This document shows positions 50,993 to 63,565 of a stretch of DNA of 64,000 nucleotides, piece after piece; positions within the stretch are counted from its first letter, which is position 1; every line of letters begins with the position of its first letter. The position numbers and the translations under genes were made by a program. This stretch comes from Vanessa cardui (Eukaryota; Arthropoda; Insecta; Lepidoptera; Nymphalidae), in the NCBI RefSeq assembly GCF_905220365.1, contig NC_061131.1, positions 8,097,318 through 8,161,317 of the forward strand, read 5' to 3'. The notes below the pieces were generated by a model. That model was not told the DNA's origin, ran no database searches, and saw nothing but the letters and a program-made list of their open reading frames with translations.

Positions 50993-52714
50993 CTAGCGAC
51001 ATATTGTGAATGAGAATAACTAATAGTTAGAAATTGTAGAATTAAAATGTTTACAAATCCACGAACCCAGTGTATAACATAATACTTGGTTTGTACATTA
51101 ATTCGTTTAAGACGTTCGACGTTTAAAGATTATATATTTTGAGATTGATAAGGCAAAAAAGTTAGTAGATTGGCTGTTTAGTATATTATTATGGTTGGTA
51201 TATTTAATAATATACGGGTGTGATTTTTATATACTTAAGAAAACTCAGAGATTAAAATTGCAAATTTTACTCAATTAAAACCAATAGCAAAAGTTTCCCA
51301 GAATTCATACCGTGCTACATTATACAGCTAACAACAGCTATAATATAAAATCAGATCAAAACTAGTGTCGTTAAAACCAGGAACGTTTTATCACGGACGG
51401 CTTTGGATACTGTTTTGCATTGTTTAATCAATTCTGAGGCAAACAAGCAAATACATTTTATGTATTGTGTAACCCTTCAGTCGGAACGAAATTCTGTCGC
51501 GCAATTCGGCTCTCGCCCTAAAATTATTTACCTTTCATTCCGTTCACTAAATGAGTAGGTTTATTGGATTAAGTCCAGAAAGCTTTGCCCTTAATTGGGG
51601 CTTTCCGACAAATAACTTTTCTGTTTTCTCAAACTCGGACAGCTCTTAAATAATGCTCTTAATTAAATTTGTGTACAAAAATGAAATTGATTTTGGTAAT
51701 TTATTATATTCCAGAGACAAATAATATCATTAAATAATATTCTATTTTCTTTAATAAGTTTTAAGTCTTCATTGTCTCTGATTAACGGACCTTGAAACAG
51801 ATTACGCATAAACAAATAATGATTCAATTGAAAACGGAATGGTTCACATCCTTTATTTGATAAAGAGCGACGTGAGTGTTAAGAAAAGTAATAGGACGGA
51901 ACTAGTTGATTTGTATGTTTTTAAAATTAATAAGAAAAACTAAACTTTATTTTAAATCTACATGATTAACTTTAAAATTTGGGCGATTAATTTATTTCGT
52001 CATTAATAAAACGCAATGGGTTATAGGACCGATGGAAGGATTATGCATTTAGTCGAAATGAGAATGTTAAGATGGTCTAATGAAAATATAAATAGTTTTG
52101 TAAGTAGCTATCGTGACGAAATAGCTTAAAGTTACTAGATTTTTTATTGTATTAACATGTTTTGTAAAGTGATGAATAACATACTAAAAGATAGGTAAAC
52201 ATACAAAAAAGATGGATTGATTGTTTGAAGCAAAACAAAAGAGAAATAATCCTCCTTATAATGGGATATAGGCAAAATTATTTATAATTTACGTAACAAT
52301 ACTCTTTTATAATATTATAAAATCTATCCGTTTAAGCCAATTTTGGTTTAAGCGAATAGGCTTGGTAAACGCGGATACTGGATACGTATCAATTAATCAA
52401 GTCAAGAACTCATCCTTAAAGTAGATATCTTGTTCTCAGGGATGTTTGCGTTATCGGTTTTTGCATTTCATCACGATAATATTTTTGTAAATTTATCCAG
52501 CGAGTTAAAGCGTTAGTTACCTTTATTGTAACATATATCTTTAAAAATAACAATAAGTGGACGATCAAATGGGTCTCAAACACTAGTACTGTAAGCCATA
52601 TTAAGCATTTCTCATATCTGCGCTATCAACTTTGGAACCCTACAAACTAAGCTGTTATGACTTTGATGTAGTTACTTACTAGGTCAACTTTTTGACCAAA
52701 ACACTAGTAAGTGT
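50993..52714. other. AT-rich non-coding, nothing recognised
   Basis: No supported feature. Confidence 0.4.
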
Positions 52715-52795
52715 AGCTGTAGGGTAGTAAGGTATCTGATGAGTGGGTGGTATTTACCCAAACTGACTTGCACGAAGCCCCGCCACCAAGTAGAT
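52715..52795 (+). repeat. Dispersed repeat family B, right-end fragment
   Basis: It carries 'tctgatgagtgggtggtatt', 'tacccaaactgacttgcacg' and 'aagccccgccaccaagta'. Only the right terminal ~80 bp are present. Confidence 0.8.
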
Positions 52796-54388
52796 CTTTT
52801 CCTCAAAAATAGAAGTGCATTAGGTCAGTAGCGGAATATTAAAAGGTGGCTGCTTTACAAATATTGTTCAAAATTCTATAGTACTACGCCTCCTATTATT
52901 CTTAAAGATTCGAGAAATCTTTGCTAAATAGTGAAACATTTATACGTTGTTTACTATTTACTAGATGATTTTTTAGATAAATATGTAAGCATTTACAAAA
53001 TTTGTAATTGCAAATTGCAAAGGTAAAATTAATAATCTTTAATAGACGTTTAATTTTTAAAAAGATTAGATGAGAAGCTTTGAGTGCTATAGCTTCTTTG
53101 CCGTTTTAATTCTGGATTTTAAATTTCTGTACGTAGCTCTTGGAATACGCGTTCGTTAGTGAAAATGCATAATGCAACATCATTCGCGCGGACTTGCTCA
53201 GTCGGGCCGAGGCGAACTGAAAATTATTTTTTTAAGGAAACACTTTAGGCTAATAAATTGTACTATTATGTGTAAATGTAATTAAGTTCGAATATTTACA
53301 AAATAATTACACTAATTTAATAACCTGATCATATATTATCACAATTTAATTCTATTCAAAACGTATTACAAAAACATACTCAGAGATATGAGAAAGACAA
53401 TATAGTTTGATATTTTTCCAGAAAATAAACACAAGCCATAAAAAACCTGAGTCATGAAAAACCTCAGAGGAATAAATATTGTCACTGTTTATTCAGCGAT
53501 AGTGGACGTCCAGTACGTGAAAAAGTATGGAGACCCTCAAGTAAAAATGTGTTATTTACAATATCCTCTATATAACTCGGTTCTCTCGGTCATATGAAAA
53601 CTACTGAAGCATTTTCTTACATTTTTTTAGTACGCAGTCTTAGAAATATGGAACGGTATTTGGTAATGGGGACTATGAGAACTGTGAAATAACTAGAAAA
53701 CTTTTTAAGGAAAATAATACTTTCTAGAAAATTCCGGAAAATCATGGAATCAAGGCAAGAATTGTGTGTACATTAATCGAACGACTTATTTGTTTTTAAG
53801 GGAAAGTACCTATTGTCCTTTGTTATTCGGGTTCGACGCAAGTACAGCACTATAGTAAAATAATAAAACGTTGGTAATAAAAGTCGAGTGTAGTTGAAGG
53901 AAAAGAAAAATAAATTTATGAAATTCAATACAGTAAATTTTATTAAATCTTAAATCTAATATATATAGATGAAATATTCAAATGATATTCTGTGTATCCG
54001 GTATTATGTGAGAAGAAACGACAACACAACAAGAGCGTGAATGTGACGCGCTACATTGACTAAAACAGTTTAAAAAAATACAATACGCGTATTAAAATGG
54101 CGTATCACAAGTATCGTGAGTCGCTTGACAATATATCACGAGTGTATTCTTGCAGAATCGAACGGCTGAATGAACCGGCAATAAAACTCTGTGTTATTAA
54201 AGTCCAATCAAGTTAAGTCTGGTGCTTAGAAAACCTGACAATTACCCAACCCATATGAAGTGCTTTACACGGATTTATTTTGTAATAGGAAAGAATATGA
54301 ATATCTTGTGTATATATTAATTTTAGTTCACAGATTCAGAAATATTTAATTTACCTCACACATGAGAACAAAATATGATGATTATGTA
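52796..54388. other. AT-rich non-coding, nothing recognised
   Basis: No gene-like or repeat-like sequence could be supported, apart from a slightly GC-richer spot near 53185-53215. Confidence 0.4.
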
Positions 54389-54930
54389 TTCAAAATCAAA
54401 ATCAAAATCAAAATAAACTTTATTCAAGTAGGCTTTTATAAGCACTTTTGAATCGTCATTTTACAATGTGAAGCTACCACCGGTTCGGAAAGTAGATTCT
54501 ACCGAGAAGAACCGGCAAGAAACTCAGTAGTTACTCTTTTTTAACATTTAAAAAATACAACGTCATGTTAATTAAATACAATTATTTCAATTAATGTATC
54601 CTGCTTGGAAGTCAACAGGTATATTACTCCACGCTTTTTTATCATCTACAAAATCTTGTATCGAATAATATGCTTTTTCTACCAATGTATTTTTAACAAA
54701 CGATTTGAATTTACTAAACGGCAAAGTTAAAAATTTCTGCGGAATTTTATTATAGAAACGGATACCTTGCCCCAAGAAGGATCCATTGACTTTGCGGAGT
54801 CGGAAACTTGGCGTTATAAGTTTATCCTTACTTCTAGTGCATATACAATGATTATCACTGATTTTATCAAAGTGATCAATGTTACTGTGAATATACATGA
54901 TATTGTTGTAAATATATTGCGATTACCAAC
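54389..54930 (-). mobile_element. 5'-truncated LINE with intact polymerase C-terminus and 3' UTR
   Basis: The frame at 54898-54587 (minus) encodes about 103 residues containing CTRSKDKL, FRLRKVNGSFLGQGIRFYNK and FVKNTLVEKAYYSIQDF, and ends in a stop. This is the C-terminal tail typical of jockey/CR1-like LINE polymerases, beyond the catalytic palm. The reading continues upstream in frame as YIYNNI before it is lost near 54930. Downstream lies a ~190-bp 3' UTR with 'ccggttcttctcggtagaat', ending in repeated 'gattttgattttgat' (plus-strand caaaatcaaaatc at 54389). It is the best preserved copy in the window. Confidence 0.85.
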
Positions 54931-56159
54931 ATTCTCGATTTAAGTAAAATATGTTACAAAAGAAAATATGTATCCTTTTTTAAACAATAAAGTATTGAAT
55001 GAGAAATTAATTTCCTTTTTTCAGACTCAATTTGTTTTAATTTTGTGTTTTCGATTTAAATTTTTATGTAAGTTTAACCCTCGAGGCAATCGTTTTTTCG
55101 CAAGGTCTGTTATCATCAGTGCAGTTAAAATACACTGTAGCGTGTTCTTATTTCATATTACGACATATTTGCTGAAATATAATATATATTTTTAACATCA
55201 TAACATTTTTTGACAAGATACTATAAAGAAACAAGATGACGAAACATTTTTTGAAATCAGATGCCAGTTATCCTTTCTGTCTCTTAATGTTTTGCTCTGT
55301 CTCAGGAGAAAAGTATAAAGGTTAAAAAGTTTGTTTCACTTTATCAAAGAGACCGTTTTTAACTTTCATGAAGGTCTTACAGCGAAAATGTAATTTCGTT
55401 TTCAATGTCACTATTTTGGCAGAATTGCTTGAAGGGTGTACAAAAAATATACGTATTTACTACTAAATACACCTTGACATATTAAATAATTCCTCTGTAC
55501 GTGACCAATTTCGATTATTTATTTATGTGAGCTTAAGTGGGTCCCTGGATGATTTAGATTCAAACCGGTTGCTCGCACTGCAATCCGGGTACAGATATAT
55601 TTTGCTAACAAAGATTGAAATTAAACAAATGTTATTTTACCCCTAAAAAGCTTTTATTAAATCAATAGTACTTAAGTCTTATCTATTTAGTATGCAGAAT
55701 ATTAATAATCATTTATTTAAATCTGTATTTTATTTAATATATATATACATAAAGTAATAAGAAAAAAATATTAATTAAAAAAAACAAGGTAAGGCACAAA
55801 TGTCAGGTATTATGCCGTAGTAATTTCACTTTAACTCAAATAGATAAAAACTCGTTCTTTACAAAAGTGTTTTGCAGCAGGAAAAGGTAAATTGTGTTAC
55901 GTTGTTTTATCAAGGGTCTCGTACTTTTAACTTTCAGAGTACATCTGAAGAAATGTTAACTACTTACAAATACTTTAATTATATTGAGAACAGAAAACTC
56001 AGAATGCTAATAAAAAAAAATTATAACGTTTACGTACAAATATTACTAAAATTTAATTATATATTACTATATGTCACTATACAATGGTTTATTAAAAAAA
56101 ACAATGATAAGGCTGCATAACATTTAAGAGGTATTTAAAAAAAAATCTTTTACTACAAC
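54931..56159. other. AT-rich non-coding, nothing recognised
   Basis: Open frames at 54968-55195 and 55872-56120 are AT-driven and lack motifs. Confidence 0.35.
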
Positions 56160-56370
56160 AAAGTCTGCGTAATAGTAAATACCAAATTGACGCTGGCATG
56201 GAGCTCTGGTGACATTTCGATTTCTTCTTAAACAAAAGCAAATGGCTGACTCGCTTCCACAGAGGCATCGCTAGAGTGCCAGTAGCAGGCCACTCTTTAC
56301 ATAGAGCCGCTGTCAGGGCCTGACTGACGCATTCGACCGCGGCGTTAAGACGTATCTGGAACAACCAATT
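56160..56370 (-). other. GC-richer segment of unknown origin
   Basis: A minus-strand frame (56092-56364) includes VECVSQALTAALCKEWPATG. No domain is recognised. The GC content is higher than the flanks, so it may be transposon-derived coding DNA or chance. Confidence 0.25.
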
Positions 56371-56904
56371 TCAACCGTCAGAACTTTCACTCATCTATCT
56401 TAAGGAATTGGATCTCTAAATACTATCTCTCTTTTATTAACATAATATTTTATCCTTACCTTATCAGATGACATATTACTCTAATAGGTTTCATATACTG
56501 ACCCAAATGCGTGTGGCCAATACTACTTATAGTTATGGACCAGGCAATATTATCCTTTTAGTCTTATAACACAACATAAGCTTGGAAGGTCCTAAACCAG
56601 TGTTGAATTACAGTGACAGAACGAACGTCATTGTCTTTCCATCGGCTTGGAGTTGCCAGTGAGGACCGAGTCCCTCGGTCCTTCGACTAACCTGCGATGA
56701 AACAACACGTTACTTCGACCACCTGATCACCATAAATCATATTTGCTAATAATGGACGATCTGTAGATTTTTTTAACCGTACCGTATGTCACTTATTTCG
56801 GAGTCAAATATACGCTAAAGGTATCTTGTTGTTAGAGGTTTAAAACCGGTTGTGATAGTACGGAATTCATAGGAACCAATAATTGACTTTTTTATATATG
56901 ATAA

Positions 56905-57055
56905 GTTGTAAACGAGCAGGAGGCTCACCTGATGGAAAGTGACTACCACCGCCCATGGACATCTGCCGTTGCCGCTGGCGTTGCTAGCAAAAGAAAAGTC
57001 TGCGTACTTTTCTTGGAGGTTTCCAAGTCGTACCGGTCCCACAGAGAGGTTGTGC
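56905..57055 (+). repeat. Dispersed repeat related to family B left end
   Basis: 'gcaggaggctcacctgatgg', 'aaagtgactaccaccgccca' and 'tggacatctgccgttgcc' parallel the left end of family B (gagcatatgggccacctgatggtaagtgg). The remaining 'cttttcttggaggtttccaa' and 'gtcgtaccggtccc' belong to a separate repeat type I associate with Lepidoptera. Confidence 0.6.
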
Positions 57056-57526
57056 GAGGCAGATAATGTCTTAAAAATCGCGCTGTTATGGATTACAACG
57101 GACTACTATTACAACGGTTAAGTTGCCATCTCAATAGGTTAAAGTTAAATCTCATCATATATTTATTTTGCTATTTGCTAAATAAATTTTGATGATAAAA
57201 GAACATGCGATCCTTTACGCGTATTAAACTGTTTTTAGCTACTTGAATAATAAGTACCATAAGTATTTTTTTTTCTTATTGTAAGAACTAGATATTACAG
57301 GCCAAGAAATTGAAGTATAAAGGCGAAAGTTGTTTTAAAATAAACTTCGATACATCATATAAATATGATAACCTCCTAAAGTAGTTCATTATCAAATACT
57401 ACGTGCCAACTTTCTTTGAAATCTGCTGAGAAATCTTTTCGATAACACTTATCTATTATAAACTTTAGACGGTATTTCCGTGAAATTGACTTTTTCACAT
57501 TCGCCTGTGTACATATTATATTGATA

Positions 57527-58030
57527 CTAGATGAAGTCCCGGCTTCACTCGGATGAAACAAATAAAGCTAAACATATTCGGTTCATCATTTACCTTTTAT
57601 AAAACTTTTTATAAACGTTGTGATTATCAAACTTTTACATTGAAGTGAAAAGTGAAAACTAACAATTATAATTCGCGTCAAATATTGGCACCTGTTGAAC
57701 TGTTGTGTCAATGTTAATAATTGTATTTAACTAACTTGACTTTGTATTTTTTAAATGTTGAAAAAGAGTAACTATTGAGTTTCTTGCCGGTTCTTTTCGG
57801 TAGAATCTACTCTCCAAACCGGTGGTAGCTTCACTTAATTGTAAAATGACGATTCAAAAGTGCTTGTAAAAGCCTACTTCAATTAAGTTTATATTGATTT
57901 GATTTGAATGTGTTTTATGGATTTTTTAAGTGAAATATCTCGATTATACGAATTGTGCGGATAAATTTTGTCGACTAAAAATCATGCTTTTAAACGATCT
58001 ATAATTGTAGATAGATTTCAACTTTTTACG
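57527..58030 (-). mobile_element. Helitron-like element, copy 2, split by a LINE
   Basis: Read on the minus strand, the 3' end is 'gtgaagccgggacttcat' then CTAG at 57527-57530, followed by T. Just upstream, 'gatgaaccgaatatgttta' parallels 'gatgaaccgtatttgttaa' of copy 1. The left segment (57935-58010) shares 'ttcgtataatcgagatattt' with 31630-31655. A LINE tail at 57735-57905 interrupts it. Confidence 0.6.
57735..57905 (+). mobile_element. LINE 3' UTR inserted in the Helitron-like copy
   Basis: 'ttgccggttcttttcggtag', 'aaaccggtggtagcttcact' and 'cgattcaaaagtgcttgtaa' are close to the 3' UTR of 54389-54930. The orientation is plus, opposite to its host element, and it ends in a short gatttgattt tail. 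Confidence 0.85.
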
Positions 58031-59465
58031 TTAAGTTTTAGGTGTTTTTTAAAGCAACCTTACTAATACGCACGGACATAATACTATGTAACATGTACTA
58101 ATCTTTGTTATCCAAAAATAACAGATGAGAGTATATATTTATTATTTTCTATTTCATACGATATTTAATTTTAATACAATATTTTTAACAAAGAAAAGGA
58201 CTGCAGAAAACCTCATGGCTTATAGGGCCTATACGGCCCCTTCTTGCAGAGTGAAATAATTTAATAAATTTATCAATCAGTTAGCATCTAAGGAGCCGAC
58301 TTAGGTACATTTGTTTTATTCATCATGCCACATAAATGCCATTAGCAATTAGCACAAGGACAATCCATGTGATAACGGAAAAGCCGCTTCCTTGAAAAAG
58401 GATTCCCAAGAGCACCCCTGTCAGTTCGCCACATTATTTTCCTTTCAGTATTTTAAAACAGTGCGCGGACTCGTAATAAACGGTAAAAGTTAACACGAAT
58501 TTGATGATGTTAAAACACGTATATGGACTACAATACATTGATTGTAATGAGAAAGACCGTTTTGTTAATTCATTTACCAAACAATGCCAATTACAATAAT
58601 CATATTGAATAAAATGACAAAAAAACACGCAAATGGCTCGTTTCATCAGACGAGACATTAAAACAAACGGACTGGTAAGATACTTCCATTGTGATATTTG
58701 AATAATTCATGTACACAATCTATAAACCAGACAACGGAGAGCATTTTACAGAACAAACAAATTTTATCGATCTCTCAGGCGTTGTTTGTGCCTCCACAAT
58801 AAAATATTTACATTTACTTCGCAACACCTGGCCTAGCTAGATGCCGCCCACCACAAACATTAGAATAATGAAACGTTTGCCGCCTTGCAACCCTTACCTT
58901 TTGAATACAATACCTACATTATAACAAATATACAAAACATTAATTTAACGCTTTCCCAGCAAAAAGATAATACAAACGGAAAGTAAATGCTTAGGACGGT
59001 ACTAAAATATGATAAGTCTAAAAATATTCTCTCGAGGAAAAAAAAGACGAGGCTTAACACAATTCTACTAATTTATAAATTTAAGCAAATGGATGCTAGT
59101 GTCTCGGATTTATTTTCATAACTTAAGGTTTTTCGAAGATGTTACTCGTGACACTGTTTTCATATGCCCAGGTTCAGAAGATTCAGTCAACATATATTTT
59201 ATCTATCTAAACGAGAAGATTTTTATTTTGTAATGCCTAATTGAAAAAACAAACTACTATACTTTCACCAAAAGATGTAGCGTATATCGAAGAATATTTT
59301 AGTATACATATAAAATTATTATATAAGTAGCTACGCCAAGAACTGTCGCCCGTTTTAAATTTAAACTATCGACGTGACAAGCGTGAATTTCATGTTCTTA
59401 AATTTTATTAAAAAAATATATTGACTTTTATATTTAAAGTTACATACTTTAGCACATTGACTGCC
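58031..59465. other. AT-rich non-coding, nothing recognised
   Basis: No supported feature; the frame at 58434-58658 (minus) has no motif. Confidence 0.35.
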
Positions 59466-59620
59466 AATTGGTCTAGTTGCTGGCTTATAAGTCTTCAAAA
59501 CTCCAAGTTCTGGATACAAATCTCGAGTCGGGTCAGTAAAAGTTATTAAGTTTTCCTGTGAAGAAATTCTCAGTAGCAGCCTGGAGTTGGGAACTCTTAG
59601 TGTTAAACTCTGGTACCACA
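59466..59620 (+). mobile_element. SINE family C, partial copy
   Basis: 'ttggtctagttgctggctta', then a B-box-like 'atctcgagtcgggtcagta', then 'aaattctcagtagcagcctg' and 'gagttgggaactcttagtgt'. The order matches 42328-42600, but it stops before the 3' half. Confidence 0.65.
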
Positions 59621-61399
59621 AAAACATGTAATGCTTTTGGCACAGAGTTAGGCCTTTTAGAATGAGAGAACAGATACTATAAATTTGATAGCAAACGAAG
59701 GTAGACCCTATACTTTATACTGCTATGTTGACTAGTTTTCGTTAAAGAAACCATCAGTAATATATATATTATATATATATAATTTTATATAAAGTATCAA
59801 TATTAAGTTACATACAATCTTAAATTTTATTTTTGAAACACGTTTTATCTAAAATAGTTTTTTGTATTTACTATTAATTTAGTTAGTATGTAGATAATAA
59901 AATTATGAAATTATATACCTATTTAATTTATAAAACATTGTAAGTCTTGTAACAAAAACTTTTTTGAATACAATATGTTTACTCAGGTACATGTTTTCAG
60001 ATACTTTCAAATATATTCAACGGCATGGAAAATCACTCGTCTGCATATACCGTGCGAGCGATTGATATATTTTCCTATAAATATCGAAACACTTGAGTAA
60101 TTTTAAACTTCGACATATATAACTTGTAATATATTTTACCCCTTAAATATTTAATAGTAAATGCCATACATTTTATGTTTGTAAGTATTTTCTGATCCAA
60201 AAAGGCTCAACTAAAGTTTTTTAGCAGGCTATAAAACACGAAGATTTAGTCAACGTCAAAAAAAGAAAGAGATTGTTAGCCGATACCAAAAAGGAGGCAA
60301 TTAGTCGACAAAAAAAGACGGTAATTAATTCGTTTTTATTTGTTTTTTTCGTGTATTCCACAATTTTTATGCCATTTACAAGAATTCGATATATAAAATA
60401 TATTTCGATATATAAATAATCCAAACAATGAGTGTTAAATAAAGAAGGTTTATGGGTGACAAGCACAACTAGTAGTTGTCTACCATAGTAGTAGTACTTA
60501 CTATATTATAAAGGTCCTAAATATTAAAAAAGAGAAGTCGTCCTCTTTTGTTGGAAAACTAGAATTGTCATCATTTTTTTGTAAAAGAACTATGTCCCAT
60601 CATCATATGGAATATGAAAATACTTCGACAGTCCATGGTTTAGAATACCACGTCTTATAATAATGTAATGAATGCTACGAAGCATTGTTATTATACATTT
60701 ATTATGCTTTTATTTAAGAAGAAAGCAACTAATCGTTAAAGTTTTATCAACATTTGCACAATGAAGTAATTGGTTAGTTTTTAATAAAAAGAAAAGAAAT
60801 CGTTTAATATGTGCAATTTTTTTTTACCCTTGTTAAACCGCTATTAATTCCTTGTACAATAAACTCTAATTGTGCATGTTTATAAAGTTAAATCAACTAT
60901 TTTTCTCGACAGCGTTATCATGTAAAATCCATCATCAATTAATGCAACACATTTCTTACAAAAACTTTAAATAACGCAGGGTCTTCTAGTTATGACTAGA
61001 TTTTATTTGTTGAGCTGAATTTACGTATGATTATCAAAAGTGAGTGCTCCGAGAGGGAAAGTTTTCCAATGGCGTATACAAAGTAATCCTCACTCAATTT
61101 AACTTTAAAATCGAAGGAATTTTATTTAACTTGATAATGTAAGATGAGTTTTTACGGCAGGGGTATTATATATATTTATCTATATTGTTTGATATACACT
61201 AATACAAATTCTAAATGTATGTTCAGAAGAGAAGAATAGGTACGATAAGAAATTTGGTAGATACTCTATTTTTGAAAAACTCATAATATACCTTTGTATA
61301 TTTTATGTATCCTGTTTGATTATAATCGTCGCATACTAACTCCGACCTCTTTTTTACTTATTGTTATTATTTTCGCGAAATTGTAATTTATTTATTGGT
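59621..61399. other. AT-rich non-coding with an alternating AT tract near 59760-59782
   Basis: The run of 'tatatatattatatatata' is a simple repeat. Nothing else is recognised. Confidence 0.45.
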
Positions 61400-61565
61400 A
61401 AATGTTCTGCGAAATTTTATTATAAAATCGAAGACCGTGCCCCGAGAAGGATGTATTAACTTTGTGATCTCGAAAACTTGATGTTCGTAGTTTATGTTGT
61501 CTTCTTGTGTTTATATAATGTTTCTATTAAAATCATCGATTTTGTTATGGATATCCATGTTTTTA
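61400..61565 (-). mobile_element. Diverged LINE polymerase C-terminus fragment
   Basis: On the plus strand 'ctgcgaaattttattataaa', 'gtgccccgagaaggat' and 'attaactttgtgatctcgaa' align with 54735-54815, the region coding FLGQGIRFYNKIP. Indels have destroyed the frame and no 3' UTR is attached. Confidence 0.65.
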
Positions 61566-62429
61566 ATATATTGAGACGTTGTAGTAAACATTTCTTCTTT
61601 AATAAAAACATTTCGAAAAGAAACTTTGGCTAAGAAGATTATAACCCTGAGGCTCGTTTTTATATGCGAAACGTTATCATAGAGTAATATACTACTACTT
61701 TCATTTTTAATATACTACAAGACATGATACTATGAAAAACGCATTGTTGTCTAACTTTCCTAATCTTGTATGGTCTTGAGTTGAGTTTAATGATAAATGA
61801 TAATTATATCGGAACTTTTAATTTTAAGTTATTCTAAAAAATACTGTAGTACTATCATATACAGCAAGATCTTAATTGACGTATATATTGGTGTTTTATA
61901 ACGTATATTGTATTAGCCAGGATTATATAAAACAAAACATTTTTTTTTTATTAACACACCTCAACTGTAAAATATAGGAAATTGGAAATTTTTGTTTTGT
62001 TGTAAATGTGTAGGGGGAAACTATTGTGCGAAAATTTTATTACAAAGGAAAAAGCAATATTCAGTTATCATTTCATCAGTTCCCTAACTTTGTTTGATCA
62101 TCTGACTCGTTCATGTTATTTGTATACAAAGACAAAAATAAATGTATATACGTAAATATCATACGATAAAAAATGTAAAATAAAACGCTAACATAAATTC
62201 GGAAATCATCAACCGGTTCACAAAACTAATACTTCCAAATCATCAAAGATTTTCTTTTTTTTAAATAGATATTGTATCACATTTTCTTTTTAGTGTTAAC
62301 CTTTTTCATTATTATTTTCGTGACGCTTAATAAAATATTTAATTTTGCCAAATTATTTCATACTGTCAACATTTTCCTTTCTTTCTCAAGAGTGACTTTA
62401 AAAGCACAATCCTCTATTTTTTTTTTTAT
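61566..62429. other. AT-rich non-coding, nothing recognised
   Basis: No supported feature. Confidence 0.4.
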
Positions 62430-62706
62430 GTATGTATAGGTTGGCGGACGAGCATATGGGCCACCTGATGGTAAGTGGTCACCATCACCCATAGACATTA
62501 ACGCTGTAACTATTCCTTACATCGTCAATGTGTTACCAACCTTGGGAACTAAGATGTTATGTCCCTTGTGCCTGTAGTTTCACTGGCTCACTCACCATTC
62601 AGACCGGAACACAACAATACTGAGTACTGTTGTTTGGCGGTAGAATAACTGATGAGTGGGTGGTACCTACCCAGACGGGCTTGCACAAAGCCCTACCACC
62701 AAGTAA
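62430..62706 (+). repeat. Dispersed repeat family B, reference-quality copy
   Basis: It runs from 'atgtatgtataggttggcgg' through 'cacctgatggtaagtggtca', 'tattccttacatcgtcaatg', 'ttgggaactaagatgttatg' and 'cactggctcactcacc' to 'acagtactgttgtttggcgg'-like sequence and 'cttgcacaaagccctaccac'. No terminal inverted repeats or pol III boxes are obvious, so whether it is a SINE or a MITE is open. It was used as the reference for the other B copies. Confidence 0.85.
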
Positions 62707-63352
62707 ATAGATAACCTCTAGATACAGTATCGTAAATAATATGAGGCTATCGTAACATTTCCTTTTGAGTACAAATGATTAATATAGCAAAATTTGTATT
62801 TCTTATTATCAAAAAAGCGGATTCAGTTACAACAAGTGAGATAAGTAATTACGCCATTAAAATGACGATGAATGCAGAGACAGCCGTGATGGAAGAGCTA
62901 TCTTAAGGCAGGAGAATTGAATTTGAATACGCCTAAAAATTCTCTACTTGCTTGTGTAGCACACCCACAGTCTGACATAATTGTAATATATAGAACAATT
63001 CTTGTTAAAAAAAATTTAATACTTAGTCATTCAAAAATATTTATATATAAGTGAAACAGGAATATCCACAATTTCAGTAGTCACTCGAAAAATATAAGGA
63101 AATATAGATATTTAATACCAAAGTAGGAAAACTGTTGAAACAATGAACAAAAATAATATATGTAATTCAAATTAGGCTCAAATTGAAAGGACTTAGAAAA
63201 CATTTATTCTTTTAGGCTTTTTCTTTTATGATTTTTGTTCCTTGCGTGCAATTGACTTGGGTGAAATGCTTATACTCATACGAATATATACAAATTATAT
63301 GAATACATAGGTAAATACACTTTGAAATACTTCACGATGTCGAATATAAATT

Positions 63353-63565
63353 TATGGCAACTTGATGGTAAGTGGTCACGACATTTCATAGAAGCTCTGT
63401 AAGAAAAAATTAAAAAATCGTTACCACGTCAATGCACCGGCAATCTTGGGAACTAAATAGCAATGTCCCTTGTGCCTGCTATTACTTAGACTCACTCACA
63501 ACCGGAATACAATACTAAATAATATTGTTTAGCTGTAGAATATCTAGTGAATGATTGGTATAATG
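63353..63565 (+). repeat. Dispersed repeat family B, diverged copy
   Basis: 'cttgatggtaagtggtcacg', 'gtcaatgcaccggcaatctt', 'gggaactaaatagcaatgtc', 'ccttgtgcctgctatt' and 'gaatgattggta' follow the family order. It is truncated before the right terminus and lies only ~650 bp from the better copy. Confidence 0.75.

Noticed and set aside
56092..56364. 90-codon minus-strand frame with VSQALTAALCKEWPATG
   Set aside because: It lacks a recognised domain or conserved context. It was kept only as an unclassified GC-richer segment.
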